Below the pieces are notes generated by a model, which had not been told where the DNA came from, searched no databases, and saw only the letters and a program-made list of their open reading frames with translations. From Syntrophaceae bacterium UBA2251 (GTDB lineage Bacteria; Desulfobacterota; Syntrophia; Syntrophales; UBA2251), in the NCBI GenBank assembly GCA_002347815.1, contig DDXV01000035.1:1-26623 (forward strand): DNA of 26,623 nt, in the 5' to 3' direction. Numbering within the stretch: position 1 is the first letter of the stretch; each line of letters starts with the position of its first letter. The position numbers and the translations under genes are program-made. This document shows positions 7,346 through 14,059 of this stretch, in pieces.

Positions 7346-7413
7346 TCCGTGATGGCCTGCCGGCGCTCGAACTTCAAACCGCACTCAGCACATTCATATT
7401 CATACGTGGGCAT
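7339..7413 (-). pseudogene. 5' remnant of an FmdB-family zinc-ribbon gene
   Basis: The ATG at 7413 begins MPTYEYECAECGLKFE, the typical start of FmdB-type small zinc-ribbon proteins with the first CxxC. Homology stops after about 25 codons at RRQAITEA; the second CxxC never appears, and the frame runs on into sequence that encodes a radical SAM C-terminus in a different frame. The junction can be placed near 7339-7345. A short chimeric product ending at 7174 is possible but unlikely to be functional. Confidence 0.65.
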
Positions 7414-7498
7414 GCTTCAAGCCTCTTGGAACTTTTTCACGTCTCTGCTTATAATCCGGTTCCTACCGTTAGGGAAGCGTTTTTCGTCGATGTCCCGC

Positions 7499-8755
7499 TC
7501 AGTGATCGCAGACATTCGGACCCGTGGCGAGGGTTCCGTTCATATAGGCCATAACCAGTGTCTCCGGCGCATCGGCCGGGGCGCCGCAGACGACCTGAAT
7601 GCCGTTCTCCGTAAAAAGTCCCTGGGCGCGGGAGCCCATCCCCCCGGCGATGATGATCCGGGCGTCTTTTTCATGAAGCCATTTGGGAAGCAGGCCCGGC
7701 TCGTGGGGGGGTGGCGTCACATCCTCCCGCCGGAGGATCTTTTTCCCGTCCATGTCCACGTCCAGCAGGGCAAAAACCTCGCAATGGCCGAAATGGGCGC
7801 ACAACAGCCCGTCCGAAACGGGGACGGCGATCTTCGTGGCGGCAGCGGCGGTCCGCGACGCCATCGGCAAGATGACCGGCGCGGGCTGCTTGTCCTTCAG
7901 ATTCAGGATGGGGTCGAGGGCCTTCATGAACGCCTGGGCCGTCTCCGTCTTGTTCTGGAAATAGATGAACGGGTTGCCGTCGTCGGAGGCCTCGACGATC
8001 CCGGGATCCAGCGGAATCCGCCCCAGGAAGGGAACGCCCATTTCCCTCGCCATGGCCTCCCCGCCGCCCCGCTTGAAGACGTCGATGACCGTCCGGCAGT
8101 TCGGACAGACCAGTCCGCTCATGTTCTCGATGACCCCGATGACGGGGAGATTCAACTGCCGGCAGAAACTGATGGATTTGCGGACATCCGACAGGGCCAG
8201 ATCCTGGGGCGTGGTGACGATCACGGCCCCGTCGCTGTCCGGCAGCAGTTGCGCCGCGGAGAGCGGCTCGTCGCCCGTGCCGGGCGGAAAGTCGATGATG
8301 AGATCGTCCAGTTCGCCCCACGCCACCTCGGACAGGAACTGCTTGATCGCCCCCATCTTCATCGGGCCGCGCCAGATGACCGCCGCATCCCGCTCCGGCA
8401 TGATGAAGCCGATGGACACCACCTTGATCCCGTAGAGATACTCCACCGGGGCGATGGATTTTCCGTCCGACCGCAATTGTCCCTGTTCCAGCTTGAGCAG
8501 CTTGGGAATGCTCGGGCCGTGAAAATCGAGGTCCAGAAGTCCTACCTTCCGGCCCTCCAGGGCGAGGGCCACGGCGATGTTGGCCGCGACGGTGCTCTTC
8601 CCCACCCCCCCTTTTCCGGACAGGACCATGATCTTGTGCTTGATCCGGTTCATCCGCTCCGTCAGGACTTCCTGCTCCTGCCGTTCTTTCCGATCCTGGG
8701 CGTCGGGGCGCTGTTGATGCCCCTGACGGCCCGTTTCCTTGCCTTGACAATCCAT
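7499..8755 (-). CDS. mrp: Mrp/NBP35-type ATPase fused to a NifX domain
   Basis: The protein has 418 residues. After a charged N-terminal stretch, residues 43-290 form the Mrp/ApbC P-loop ATPase: SGKGGVGKST (46-55), IIDFPPGTGDEP, and the CPNC motif (C217, C220) that binds a bridging Fe-S cluster in this family. Residues about 308-418 form a dinitrogenase cofactor-type NifX/NifB C-terminal domain with AHFGHCE. Mrp proteins carry and transfer Fe-S clusters; NifX domains bind metal cofactors, so the fusion joins a cluster carrier to a putative cofactor-binding domain. The ATG at 8755 follows AGGAAAGGGG; upstream start codons fall in sequence without homology. It lies 48 bp after the second MinD-type gene and probably belongs to the same transcript. 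Confidence 0.93.
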   Translation of the reverse strand: MDCQGKETGRQGHQQRPDAQDRKERQEQEVLTERMNRIKHKIMVLSGKGGVGKSTVAANIAVALALEGRKVGLLDLDFHGPSIPKLLKLEQGQLRSDGKSIAPVEYLYGIKVVSIGFIMPERDAAVIWRGPMKMGAIKQFLSEVAWGELDDLIIDFPPGTGDEPLSAAQLLPDSDGAVIVTTPQDLALSDVRKSISFCRQLNLPVIGVIENMSGLVCPNCRTVIDVFKRGGGEAMAREMGVPFLGRIPLDPGIVEASDDGNPFIYFQNKTETAQAFMKALDPILNLKDKQPAPVILPMASRTAAAATKIAVPVSDGLLCAHFGHCEVFALLDVDMDGKKILRREDVTPPPHEPGLLPKWLHEKDARIIIAGGMGSRAQGLFTENGIQVVCGAPADAPETLVMAYMNGTLATGPNVCDH

Positions 8756-8803
8756 GACGCGGTACCCCTTTCCTCGCATTGCGGGTCCGGGAGGAATCCC
8801 TCC

Positions 8804-9694
8804 TCAAGGACCCGGTTCATTCAGCGCCTTCATGACGCGGCGGTAAACCGCCGTGATGTCTCCGGTGATCTCCCGATTCGTCCGGTCGAGGACGTTCGTC
8901 TTTCTGATCTGCGCTTCCGTGACGCACCGGTCGTAACGGATGCGGCCGGCCGACGGGATACCGTGGGCCGCGGCCTCAGCCTCGATCGCCGTTGTCCGCT
9001 CGGGATTGATGTCCCATTTGTTGATGCAGACCATCGTGGGAATGCCGAAATGCGCCGTCAGCTCCCGGACGCGCAGCAGATCGTGCCGACCCGAAAGGGT
9101 GGGCTCCGTCACTGCGAGAACCAGATCGACGCCGGTGACGGAGGCGATGACGGGACATCCCGTTCCCGGCGGACCGTCGAGCAGGATGAAATCCAGATGC
9201 TCCTGCTCGGCAATACGCCGGCTTTCCTCCCGGAGCACGGAAACGAGTTTGCCCGAGTTTCCCCGCGCGATGCCCAACTCGGCGTGAACCAGCTTTCCGT
9301 AGGGCGTCGCGGAGACGAACCAGCGGCCGCTGACGACGGGCTCGAAAAGGATCGCCTCCACGGGACACGCCCGGACGCATACTCGGCAGCCCTCGCAGAA
9401 GATGGGCTGGATCCTGGGCGGCATTCCCGGGGCGGTCGGAAGCGCGATGGCCTCATAGCGGCATCGGTCGACGCAAACACCGCATCCCGTGCAGAGATCG
9501 TCCACAATCCGGGCCTTGTTTCCCCCGATGAATTCCGTCTCCCTGAAAACTTCGGGCCGGAGAACGAGATGGAGGTCGGCGGCGTCGACGTCGCAATCCA
9601 CCAGGACCTTGTTCGGGACCAGGGAGGCCAAGGCAGCGACGAGGCTCGTTTTGCCCGTTCCGCCCTTGCCGCTGACGACGGCGATTTCCTTCAT
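8804..9694 (-). CDS. MinD-type P-loop ATPase with two 4Fe-4S ferredoxin motifs (second copy)
   Basis: The protein has 296 residues. It begins with the deviant Walker A motif SGKGGTGKTS and contains LDGPPGTGCPV and a CINKWD nucleotide-binding segment. Between them, at about residues 65-110, is a ferredoxin insert with CTGCGVCVDRC and CEGCRVCVRAC, enough for two 4Fe-4S clusters. The family is widespread in anaerobes, always as part of gene groups like this one, and its exact function is not established; ATP-driven handling of Fe-S or metal cofactors is the usual inference. Its ATG overlaps the stop of the upstream sister gene (ATGA at 9694-9691), so the two proteins are probably made in equal amounts and may form a heterodimer. 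Confidence 0.9.
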   Translation of the reverse strand: MKEIAVVSGKGGTGKTSLVAALASLVPNKVLVDCDVDAADLHLVLRPEVFRETEFIGGNKARIVDDLCTGCGVCVDRCRYEAIALPTAPGMPPRIQPIFCEGCRVCVRACPVEAILFEPVVSGRWFVSATPYGKLVHAELGIARGNSGKLVSVLREESRRIAEQEHLDFILLDGPPGTGCPVIASVTGVDLVLAVTEPTLSGRHDLLRVRELTAHFGIPTMVCINKWDINPERTTAIEAEAAAHGIPSAGRIRYDRCVTEAQIRKTNVLDRTNREITGDITAVYRRVMKALNEPGP

Positions 9695-10554
9695 CTTGCC
9701 GCTTCCTTTTGACGGGCGCTCAGGAGCTTGACGAGCAGACGGCTGAAAAAAGGCCGATAGCGGGGCAGGGTTTCGAGGAGCAATTCCCCCCGGGAGTAGG
9801 CCTCGGCAATCCTCCGGTCATCGGGGAGGTTCAGCATCGTCTCGATCGCCTCTTCGCGGCAATACAACGCCACACCCTCGTCGCCGGCGTCATGGCGATT
9901 GACGGCCACGGCGAAGGGCTTCCCCAGCGCCCTCAGCATCGCCACCGCCAGCTTGAGATCGTGGAGCCCGAACGGCGTGGGCTCGGTCACGAGCAGGACA
10001 AAATCGGCGTGCCGGACGGATTCGATGACCGGGCAGGACGTCCCCGGCGGGCAGTCGATGATCGTCAGCGGCATCTCCTTCCGGGCGGCCTCCTTGACGG
10101 CATGGATCACGGCCGTCGCCAGCACCTGACCGATATCCAGGATTCCCTGTACGAAGAAGACGCCCCCGGCGTCGCCGGATTCCACCTTCCCCACCGGCCT
10201 GCCGCGTTCCACGAGGGCGTTGCGCGGGCACGCCGTGACGCAGGCCCCGCACCCGTGGCAAAGTTCCGGGAACACCAGGGCGCGTTCGCCCAGAACGATC
10301 AAGGCGTTGAACTCGCACACCCCCACGCAGATGCGGCACCCGTCGCAGTTTTCCTCCACAACCTCGGGCGTCGGGACCGTCACGGATCGCCGGGAATCGA
10401 AGACCGGCTTCAGGAAGATGTGTCCGTTGGGCTCCTCCACATCGCAATCGAGAAACTGAACGGCCATCCCCTCGGCCGCGGCCGTCCACGCCAGATTGGC
10501 CGCCATGGTGGTCTTCCCCGTTCCGCCCTTGCCGCTGGCCACCGCGAGAATCAT
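9691..10554 (-). CDS. MinD-type P-loop ATPase with two 4Fe-4S ferredoxin motifs (first copy)
   Basis: The protein has 287 residues and starts MILAVASGKGGTGKTT at the ATG at 10554, which overlaps the preceding stop by ATGA. The open frame extends five codons further, to 10569, without support. The ferredoxin insert has CDGCRICVGVC and CHGCGACVTAC. IIDCPPGTSCPV and a VNRHD segment complete the ATPase. It is clearly related to, but distinct from, the next gene, and the pair is a known adjacent arrangement in sulfate reducers and archaea. The inferred role is a cluster- or redox-dependent ATPase acting with the NifX and Mrp proteins; no substrate is known. Confidence 0.9.
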   Translation of the reverse strand: MILAVASGKGGTGKTTMAANLAWTAAAEGMAVQFLDCDVEEPNGHIFLKPVFDSRRSVTVPTPEVVEENCDGCRICVGVCEFNALIVLGERALVFPELCHGCGACVTACPRNALVERGRPVGKVESGDAGGVFFVQGILDIGQVLATAVIHAVKEAARKEMPLTIIDCPPGTSCPVIESVRHADFVLLVTEPTPFGLHDLKLAVAMLRALGKPFAVAVNRHDAGDEGVALYCREEAIETMLNLPDDRRIAEAYSRGELLLETLPRYRPFFSRLLVKLLSARQKEAAR

Positions 10555-11075
10555 GACGACTTCCCGCACGCGCGGGAACCGCCGGCGGCGCCGGACTGCA
10601 CCCGACGGCCGCGCCGCACCGCCTCCTCCTCATCGACCTCCTCATGCCACCCGCTTCTGGGGCGATCGATCCGGTGGAACCTGGCCGCGTAAGGCTTGAT
10701 ATCGAGGAGCGGCGTTCCATCGAGAAAGTCCGCCCCGTCAAGGTGCAGGACATGGCCTTCGCGGCGAAGCAGTGCCACGAGACTCATGCCGATGGCGTTG
10801 GGCCGGCCGGGGTGACACGTGGCAAAAACGCCCCGTTCCCTGTCCTGGAGGAACGGCTTCACGATCAGTCCGGCCGGCGCCGCGAGGTGCAGGTGGTAGA
10901 TCAGAAAGATGTGCGAAAAGGTTTCGATATCCTGCAACCCCTCGGCATATTCGGGAAAGACCTCCGCACGGCCCCAGGACCCCTGCGCATAAACGGGCTG
11001 GATCGGCGTCTCCTCCGCGAGGGTATGCCCGCTGCGGAGGAGGCCGATCGGCGTAAACCGGATCGCGCCGCTCAT
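10551..11075 (-). CDS. TrmO-like tRNA m6t6A37 methyltransferase family protein (TsaA/UPF0066)
   Basis: The protein has 174 residues. The opening IRFTPIGLLRSGH, the central YAEGLQDIETFSHIFLIYHLH and the signature HPGRPNAIGMSLV followed by LDGTPLLDIKPY are characteristic of the TsaA/TrmO family, whose E. coli member uses S-adenosylmethionine to methylate N6 of t6A37 in a threonine tRNA. The usual ATR(S/A)P before the RPN motif reads ATCHPG here, with Cys and His replacing common residues. Both ends overlap neighbours by ATGA, so it is fully embedded in the NifX/MinD operon. Many anaerobes have such TsaA-like proteins next to metal-related genes, so a tRNA role should not be assumed. Confidence 0.82.
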   Translation of the reverse strand: MSGAIRFTPIGLLRSGHTLAEETPIQPVYAQGSWGRAEVFPEYAEGLQDIETFSHIFLIYHLHLAAPAGLIVKPFLQDRERGVFATCHPGRPNAIGMSLVALLRREGHVLHLDGADFLDGTPLLDIKPYAARFHRIDRPRSGWHEEVDEEEAVRRGRRVQSGAAGGSRACGKSS

Positions 11076-11434
11076 GCCCAGTGGCCCTCGACATCGGCGG
11101 CCCGGGCCTCCGTAAGCGCGCCCGAGCGGTACTGATCGAGGGCGGCGGCGACCGTCGGGGCGTCGGAGGTCAGGATCGCGACACCGGCCGCACTCAGAAC
11201 GCGAAACGCCTTAGGGCCGCAGTGCCCGGTCACGACAGCCTTCGCGCCGAGCCGGGCCACCGCCTCCGCGGACTGAATCCCCGCCCCCTGCGCGGCGTTC
11301 AGATTCTGCCTGTTCTCGACGACTTCAAAGGTCTGACCCTCGAGATCGTAGACGAGAAACCTCGGGGCCCGGCCAAAGCGTCTATCCAGCGGGGCATCGA
11401 GATCGGTCCCGGATGTCGTGAAAACGATTTTCAT
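11072..11434 (-). CDS. NifX/dinitrogenase iron-molybdenum cofactor biosynthesis family protein
   Basis: This is a 120-residue single-domain protein. It begins MKIVFTTSG, has DRRFGRAPRFLVYD, and a central GAKAVVTGHCGPKAF, all typical of the NifX/NifB C-terminal fold that binds metal-sulfur cofactors or precursors in nitrogenase systems. No nitrogenase gene is in view, so it belongs to the wider group of non-nif NifX proteins. The Cys in GHCGP is a plausible metal ligand. It overlaps the DUF5320 gene upstream and the TrmO-like gene downstream by ATGA. Confidence 0.9.
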   Translation of the reverse strand: MKIVFTTSGTDLDAPLDRRFGRAPRFLVYDLEGQTFEVVENRQNLNAAQGAGIQSAEAVARLGAKAVVTGHCGPKAFRVLSAAGVAILTSDAPTVAAALDQYRSGALTEARAADVEGHWA

Positions 11435-11793
11435 GGATTCTCCTTTTCGATCTCATCCAGGCGCTTCCTGATGCTATCCAGTTCCGTTTCCAGGGCGGAG
11501 GCCTGGTTCCTGAGCGCCCGTCGTTCCCCTTCCGGATCGAAGCTCCGGAAGGGAGCCTCATCGCCGCCGGAGCGCATCCAGCCGGACAACCCCGGGGCGA
11601 CAAACCGATTCCGCCACCCCCGGCCTACGCCGCCACGGCCGGCGACGCCCCGCCTGAACCCGAAACCTGCGCCCCATCCCCGCCCGAACCGCGCATTCAG
11701 ATATCCCGGCATTCTCGACCCGGCGCAGTATCCCGCCGCGCGTCCGGTCATGGCGCCCATTCCCATGGGACCCGTTCCATTTCCTCCCGGCAT
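11431..11793 (-). CDS. DUF5320-type glycine/methionine-rich protein with C-terminal coiled coil
   Basis: The protein has 120 residues. The N-terminus MPGGNGTGPMGMGAMTGR, followed by a Gly/Arg-rich stretch, is the hallmark of small DUF5320-type proteins found next to NifX genes in anaerobes. The last 35 residues (about 85-118) are charged and form a likely coiled coil. The Met-rich start could bind a soft metal, but this is inference; no function is established. AAGGGGGAG precedes the ATG. The stop overlaps the next NifX gene by ATGA. Confidence 0.85.
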   Translation of the reverse strand: MPGGNGTGPMGMGAMTGRAAGYCAGSRMPGYLNARFGRGWGAGFGFRRGVAGRGGVGRGWRNRFVAPGLSGWMRSGGDEAPFRSFDPEGERRALRNQASALETELDSIRKRLDEIEKENP

Positions 11794-11824
11794 GGTTGTC
11801 TCCCCCTTTCTTCAAGATGCCTCG

Positions 11825-12043
11825 TTATTGCCTTGTCATGTCGCTCCCGCACTTCGGACATTTGCGGCTGGAGCAGGGCACGCCGCGCTCGTGCGGTTCC
11901 ATTTGCCCGCACTGCGGGCAAACGCAACGGCCAACGGGACCTGCCGCAAAAGCGCCGGTGGCGAGACCCGCCCTTCGACCTCCTCGACCTGATCCATTTC
12001 TGCCGCCGGCGCCCATCGGGCCCGTTCCATCCCCTCTTGGCAT
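11825..12043 (-). other. Possible internal translation start: separate zinc-ribbon protein
   Basis: The ATG at 12043, in frame with the NifX fusion, is preceded by GGGAGGAGG at ideal spacing. The product of 72 residues would begin MPRGDGTGPMG and contain only the Gly-rich stretch and the zinc ribbon, the usual size of the stand-alone relatives. There is no stop codon between the NifX part and this ATG. Confidence 0.5.
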
Positions 12044-12448
12044 CGCGTCCTCCTCCCTCTTCCGCCTGTCCCCCGCTGAATGCATTCGCCAGGGCCCGCC
12101 CATGCGCCGCTGATTCCGGCAACCCGGCAGGGCGAACTGAACCTGCCCCAGGTGATCGCTCCGATAGGCCTCGATGACCTCCTCGACCCGACCCCGCACA
12201 AAGGGCAGAACCTGGATTCCCAACGATTCCAGGAGATGCTCCAGGGGCATGGAAATCGCCCCGCAGATCAGCAGTCCGACCCCTTTTTCCTTGAGCCGCA
12301 GGGCCTTCCCCGATCCATCCGTTCCCCCCAGTTTCATCTGGGTTCTTCGGCCGCCGCTCTCGAGAACATCCTCGATGATCAGGATGTCCTCGGCCGCGTC
12401 AAAGACGGTCGAGATGGAATCCTTCCAGATGGACAAGGCAATCTTCAT
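11825..12448 (-). CDS. NifX-domain protein fused to a DUF5320-like linker and zinc ribbon
   Basis: This open frame of 207 residues is the first gene of the train. Residues 1-110 are a NifX-type domain (MKIALSIWKDSISTVFDAAED, with the motif VGLLICGAIS and PGC at the end). After a basic linker, residue 136 begins MPRGDGTGPMGAGGRNG, which in other genomes starts a separate small protein, and the end is a zinc ribbon with CPQC and CPKC. AGGGGAAC precedes the ATG at 12448, and a sigma-54-like promoter lies about 70 bp upstream. A strong GGAGGAGG before the internal Met136 suggests the zinc-ribbon part is also made alone. Either a lost stop codon fused two genes or the fusion is functional. Confidence 0.85.
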   Translation of the reverse strand: MKIALSIWKDSISTVFDAAEDILIIEDVLESGGRRTQMKLGGTDGSGKALRLKEKGVGLLICGAISMPLEHLLESLGIQVLPFVRGRVEEVIEAYRSDHLGQVQFALPGCRNQRRMGGPWRMHSAGDRRKREEDAMPRGDGTGPMGAGGRNGSGRGGRRAGLATGAFAAGPVGRCVCPQCGQMEPHERGVPCSSRKCPKCGSDMTRQ

Positions 12449-12515
12449 TCGGGTTCCCCTGACCCGGATTCATCGTGCGCGACGAACCCGCTTGAAAACC
12501 TTTTGCAAGGGGAAT

Positions 12516-12531
12516 ATCAAGATCCGTGCCA
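12516..12531 (-). promoter_or_regulatory. Sigma-54-like promoter for the NifX/MinD operon
   Basis: On the minus strand TGGCAC (12531-12526), then GGATC, then TTGAT (12520-12516) matches the sigma-54 consensus TGGCAC-N5-TTGCA in spacing and in all bases except the C of the -12 GC. The start of transcription would be near 12505, giving a leader of about 57 nt before the ATG at 12448. The missing -12 C is a real weakness. The neighbouring activator gene and upstream dyads support the call. Confidence 0.5.
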
Positions 12532-12607
12532 TAGGACCGGCAATCATCAAAACACAGTCATCATCGATACAAAACCCGGATCGGAGGAAAAGGCAGGCAA
12601 TCAGGAA

Positions 12608-12623
12608 GTTGCGGAATTGCAAC
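12608..12623. promoter_or_regulatory. Dyad activator site 1 (GTTGC-N6-GCAAC)
   Basis: GTTGC at 12608-12612 and GCAAC at 12619-12623 form a perfect 5-bp inverted repeat with a 6-bp centre, about 110 bp upstream of the predicted transcription start. Size and place fit an upstream activating sequence for the Fis-type helix-turn-helix of the adjacent sigma-54 activator. Confidence 0.5.
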
Positions 12624-12639
12624 CGTGCTGGGCGGACGA

Positions 12640-12655
12640 GGTGCATGATTGCAAC
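12640..12655. promoter_or_regulatory. Dyad activator site 2 (GGTGC-N6-GCAAC)
   Basis: This is the same arrangement as site 1 with one mismatch in the left arm. It lies exactly 32 bp from site 1, close to three helical turns, so both would face the same side of the DNA, as is usual for paired enhancer sites. It ends 12 bp before the last codon of the regulator gene. Confidence 0.42.
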
Positions 12656-12667
12656 TAAAGGGGCAGG

Positions 12668-14059
12668 CTATTCGGGGGTGACGATCTTGAGGGCCTTGAT
12701 CTTCCGGTAGAGGGTGGTTTTGTGGATGCCCAGTTGCCTCGCCGTCCGCGGACGATTCCAGTCGTTCGCCCGCAGGGCGTTCGTCAAATGGATGGCCTCC
12801 ATCTCCCGCAGGGAAAGGGGGTCCGGACGAGGATCGCCGCCGCCGATCTTGAACAGGGATTCCGGAAGGTGGATCTTCTCGATCCGCGCGGCCTTGCAGA
12901 GGATGAAGGCCCTTTCGATGATATTGCCCAGCTCCCGGATATTGCCGGGATAGTCGTAGGCCATCAGGCAGGTCAAAGCGTCCTCGCTCAGGCCCTCAAT
13001 CTCCTTCTGCTGCAGGGCGTTGAAGCGGTGGATAAAGTGATTCGCCAGGAGGGGAACATCCTCCATCCGTTCCCGGAGGGGCGGGAGGGTGATCTTGAAG
13101 ACGTTGATCCGATAAAAGAGGTCTTCCCGGAACAGCCCCAGCCGGACCCGTTCTTCAAGATTTTTGTTCGTCGCGGCGATGATCCGGACGTCGTGGCGGA
13201 TGCTTTCGGTGGACCCCAGGGGTTCGTAGGTCTTTTCCTGGAGGACGCGCAGCAGGCGGACCTGCATGGCCGGGGTGATGTCCCCTATTTCATCGAGAAA
13301 CAGGGTCCCCTTTTCCGCCAGGCGGAACCGTCCGGCCTTGTCCCGCTTCGCATCCGTAAAGGCCCCGGCCTTGTAGCCGAACAATTCCGACTCCAGGAGC
13401 GTGTCGGGCAGGGCCCCGCAGTTCACGGCGACAAAGGCCTGTTTTTTCCTCGGACTCAGGTTGTGGATGGCCCGGGCGAACAGTTCCTTGCCGGTGCCGC
13501 TTTCCCCTTCGAGGAGGACCGTACTGCCGCTGTCGGCGACATCGGCGAGGATGTCGAACAATTGAAGCATCCGGTGGTTCTTGGAAACGATGTCCTCGAA
13601 GGCGTATTTCCCTTCGATGGTCTTCCGGAGGTCTTCTTCGACACTGATGTCGCGGAACGTCTCCACGGCGCCGAGAACGGCGCCGTCGGCGCCTTTGAGG
13701 AGGGCGGTGGAAATGCTGACGGGCCGGCGGCGGCCCCCGGAATCGATGATATAGACCGTCCGGTTGATGATCGGCGTTCCCGATTTCATCGTCTTGCGGA
13801 GGCAGCAGTCCTTTTCGCAGATGTTCGCCTTCAGGACATCCTTGCACTGCTGTCCGATGGCCTCGTCCCGGGGAACGCCGGTGATCTTTTCCGCCGCCCG
13901 GTTGAAAGACGTGATCCGCCAATCCGGGCCGACGGTGAAGACGCCGTCGGCAATGGAATCCAGAATGACGCCCTGGCCATCCTCGGGATTCAAGGCAGGC
14001 TTTTCCGGGGATTGACGGTTCTTCATCTTGTCGCTCGGAAATCCTTCATCCAGGCTCAT
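12668..14059 (-). CDS. PAS-domain sigma-54-dependent transcriptional activator
   Basis: The protein has 463 residues from the ATG at 14059; ATGs at 14074 and 14026 are also possible, and none has a strong ribosome binding site. A PAS domain (about 32-140) carries the cysteine cluster C72-x8-C81-x3-C85-C86, which could sense redox state or bind a metal or cluster. The AAA+ domain has Walker A GESGTGKE (185-192), the loop GAFTDA (232-237) in place of GAFTGA, and FLDEIGD. The C-terminus is a Fis-type helix-turn-helix (ARQLGIHKTTLYRKIKAL). It lacks a receiver domain, so the PAS domain is the likely input. The start overlaps the NifX gene upstream. The predicted target promoter lies just beyond its stop codon, suggesting it controls the NifX/MinD operon. 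Confidence 0.93.
   Translation of the reverse strand: MSLDEGFPSDKMKNRQSPEKPALNPEDGQGVILDSIADGVFTVGPDWRITSFNRAAEKITGVPRDEAIGQQCKDVLKANICEKDCCLRKTMKSGTPIINRTVYIIDSGGRRRPVSISTALLKGADGAVLGAVETFRDISVEEDLRKTIEGKYAFEDIVSKNHRMLQLFDILADVADSGSTVLLEGESGTGKELFARAIHNLSPRKKQAFVAVNCGALPDTLLESELFGYKAGAFTDAKRDKAGRFRLAEKGTLFLDEIGDITPAMQVRLLRVLQEKTYEPLGSTESIRHDVRIIAATNKNLEERVRLGLFREDLFYRINVFKITLPPLRERMEDVPLLANHFIHRFNALQQKEIEGLSEDALTCLMAYDYPGNIRELGNIIERAFILCKAARIEKIHLPESLFKIGGGDPRPDPLSLREMEAIHLTNALRANDWNRPRTARQLGIHKTTLYRKIKALKIVTPE

Noticed and set aside
7449..7479. Possible promoter (TTATAA with a poor -35) in the gap before the fmdB remnant, minus strand
   Set aside because: The -35 element is not recognisable and the downstream genes can be read from the operon upstream.
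6947..9712. A 921-codon open frame on the plus strand
   Set aside because: It is a shadow of the Mrp and MinD genes in GC-rich DNA; the translation is rich in Arg, Asp and Gly and shows no domain.
12601..12660. Alternative -24/-12 element CAGCACGGTTGCAA on the minus strand
   Set aside because: Only one base separates the two elements instead of about four, so sigma-54 could not bind.
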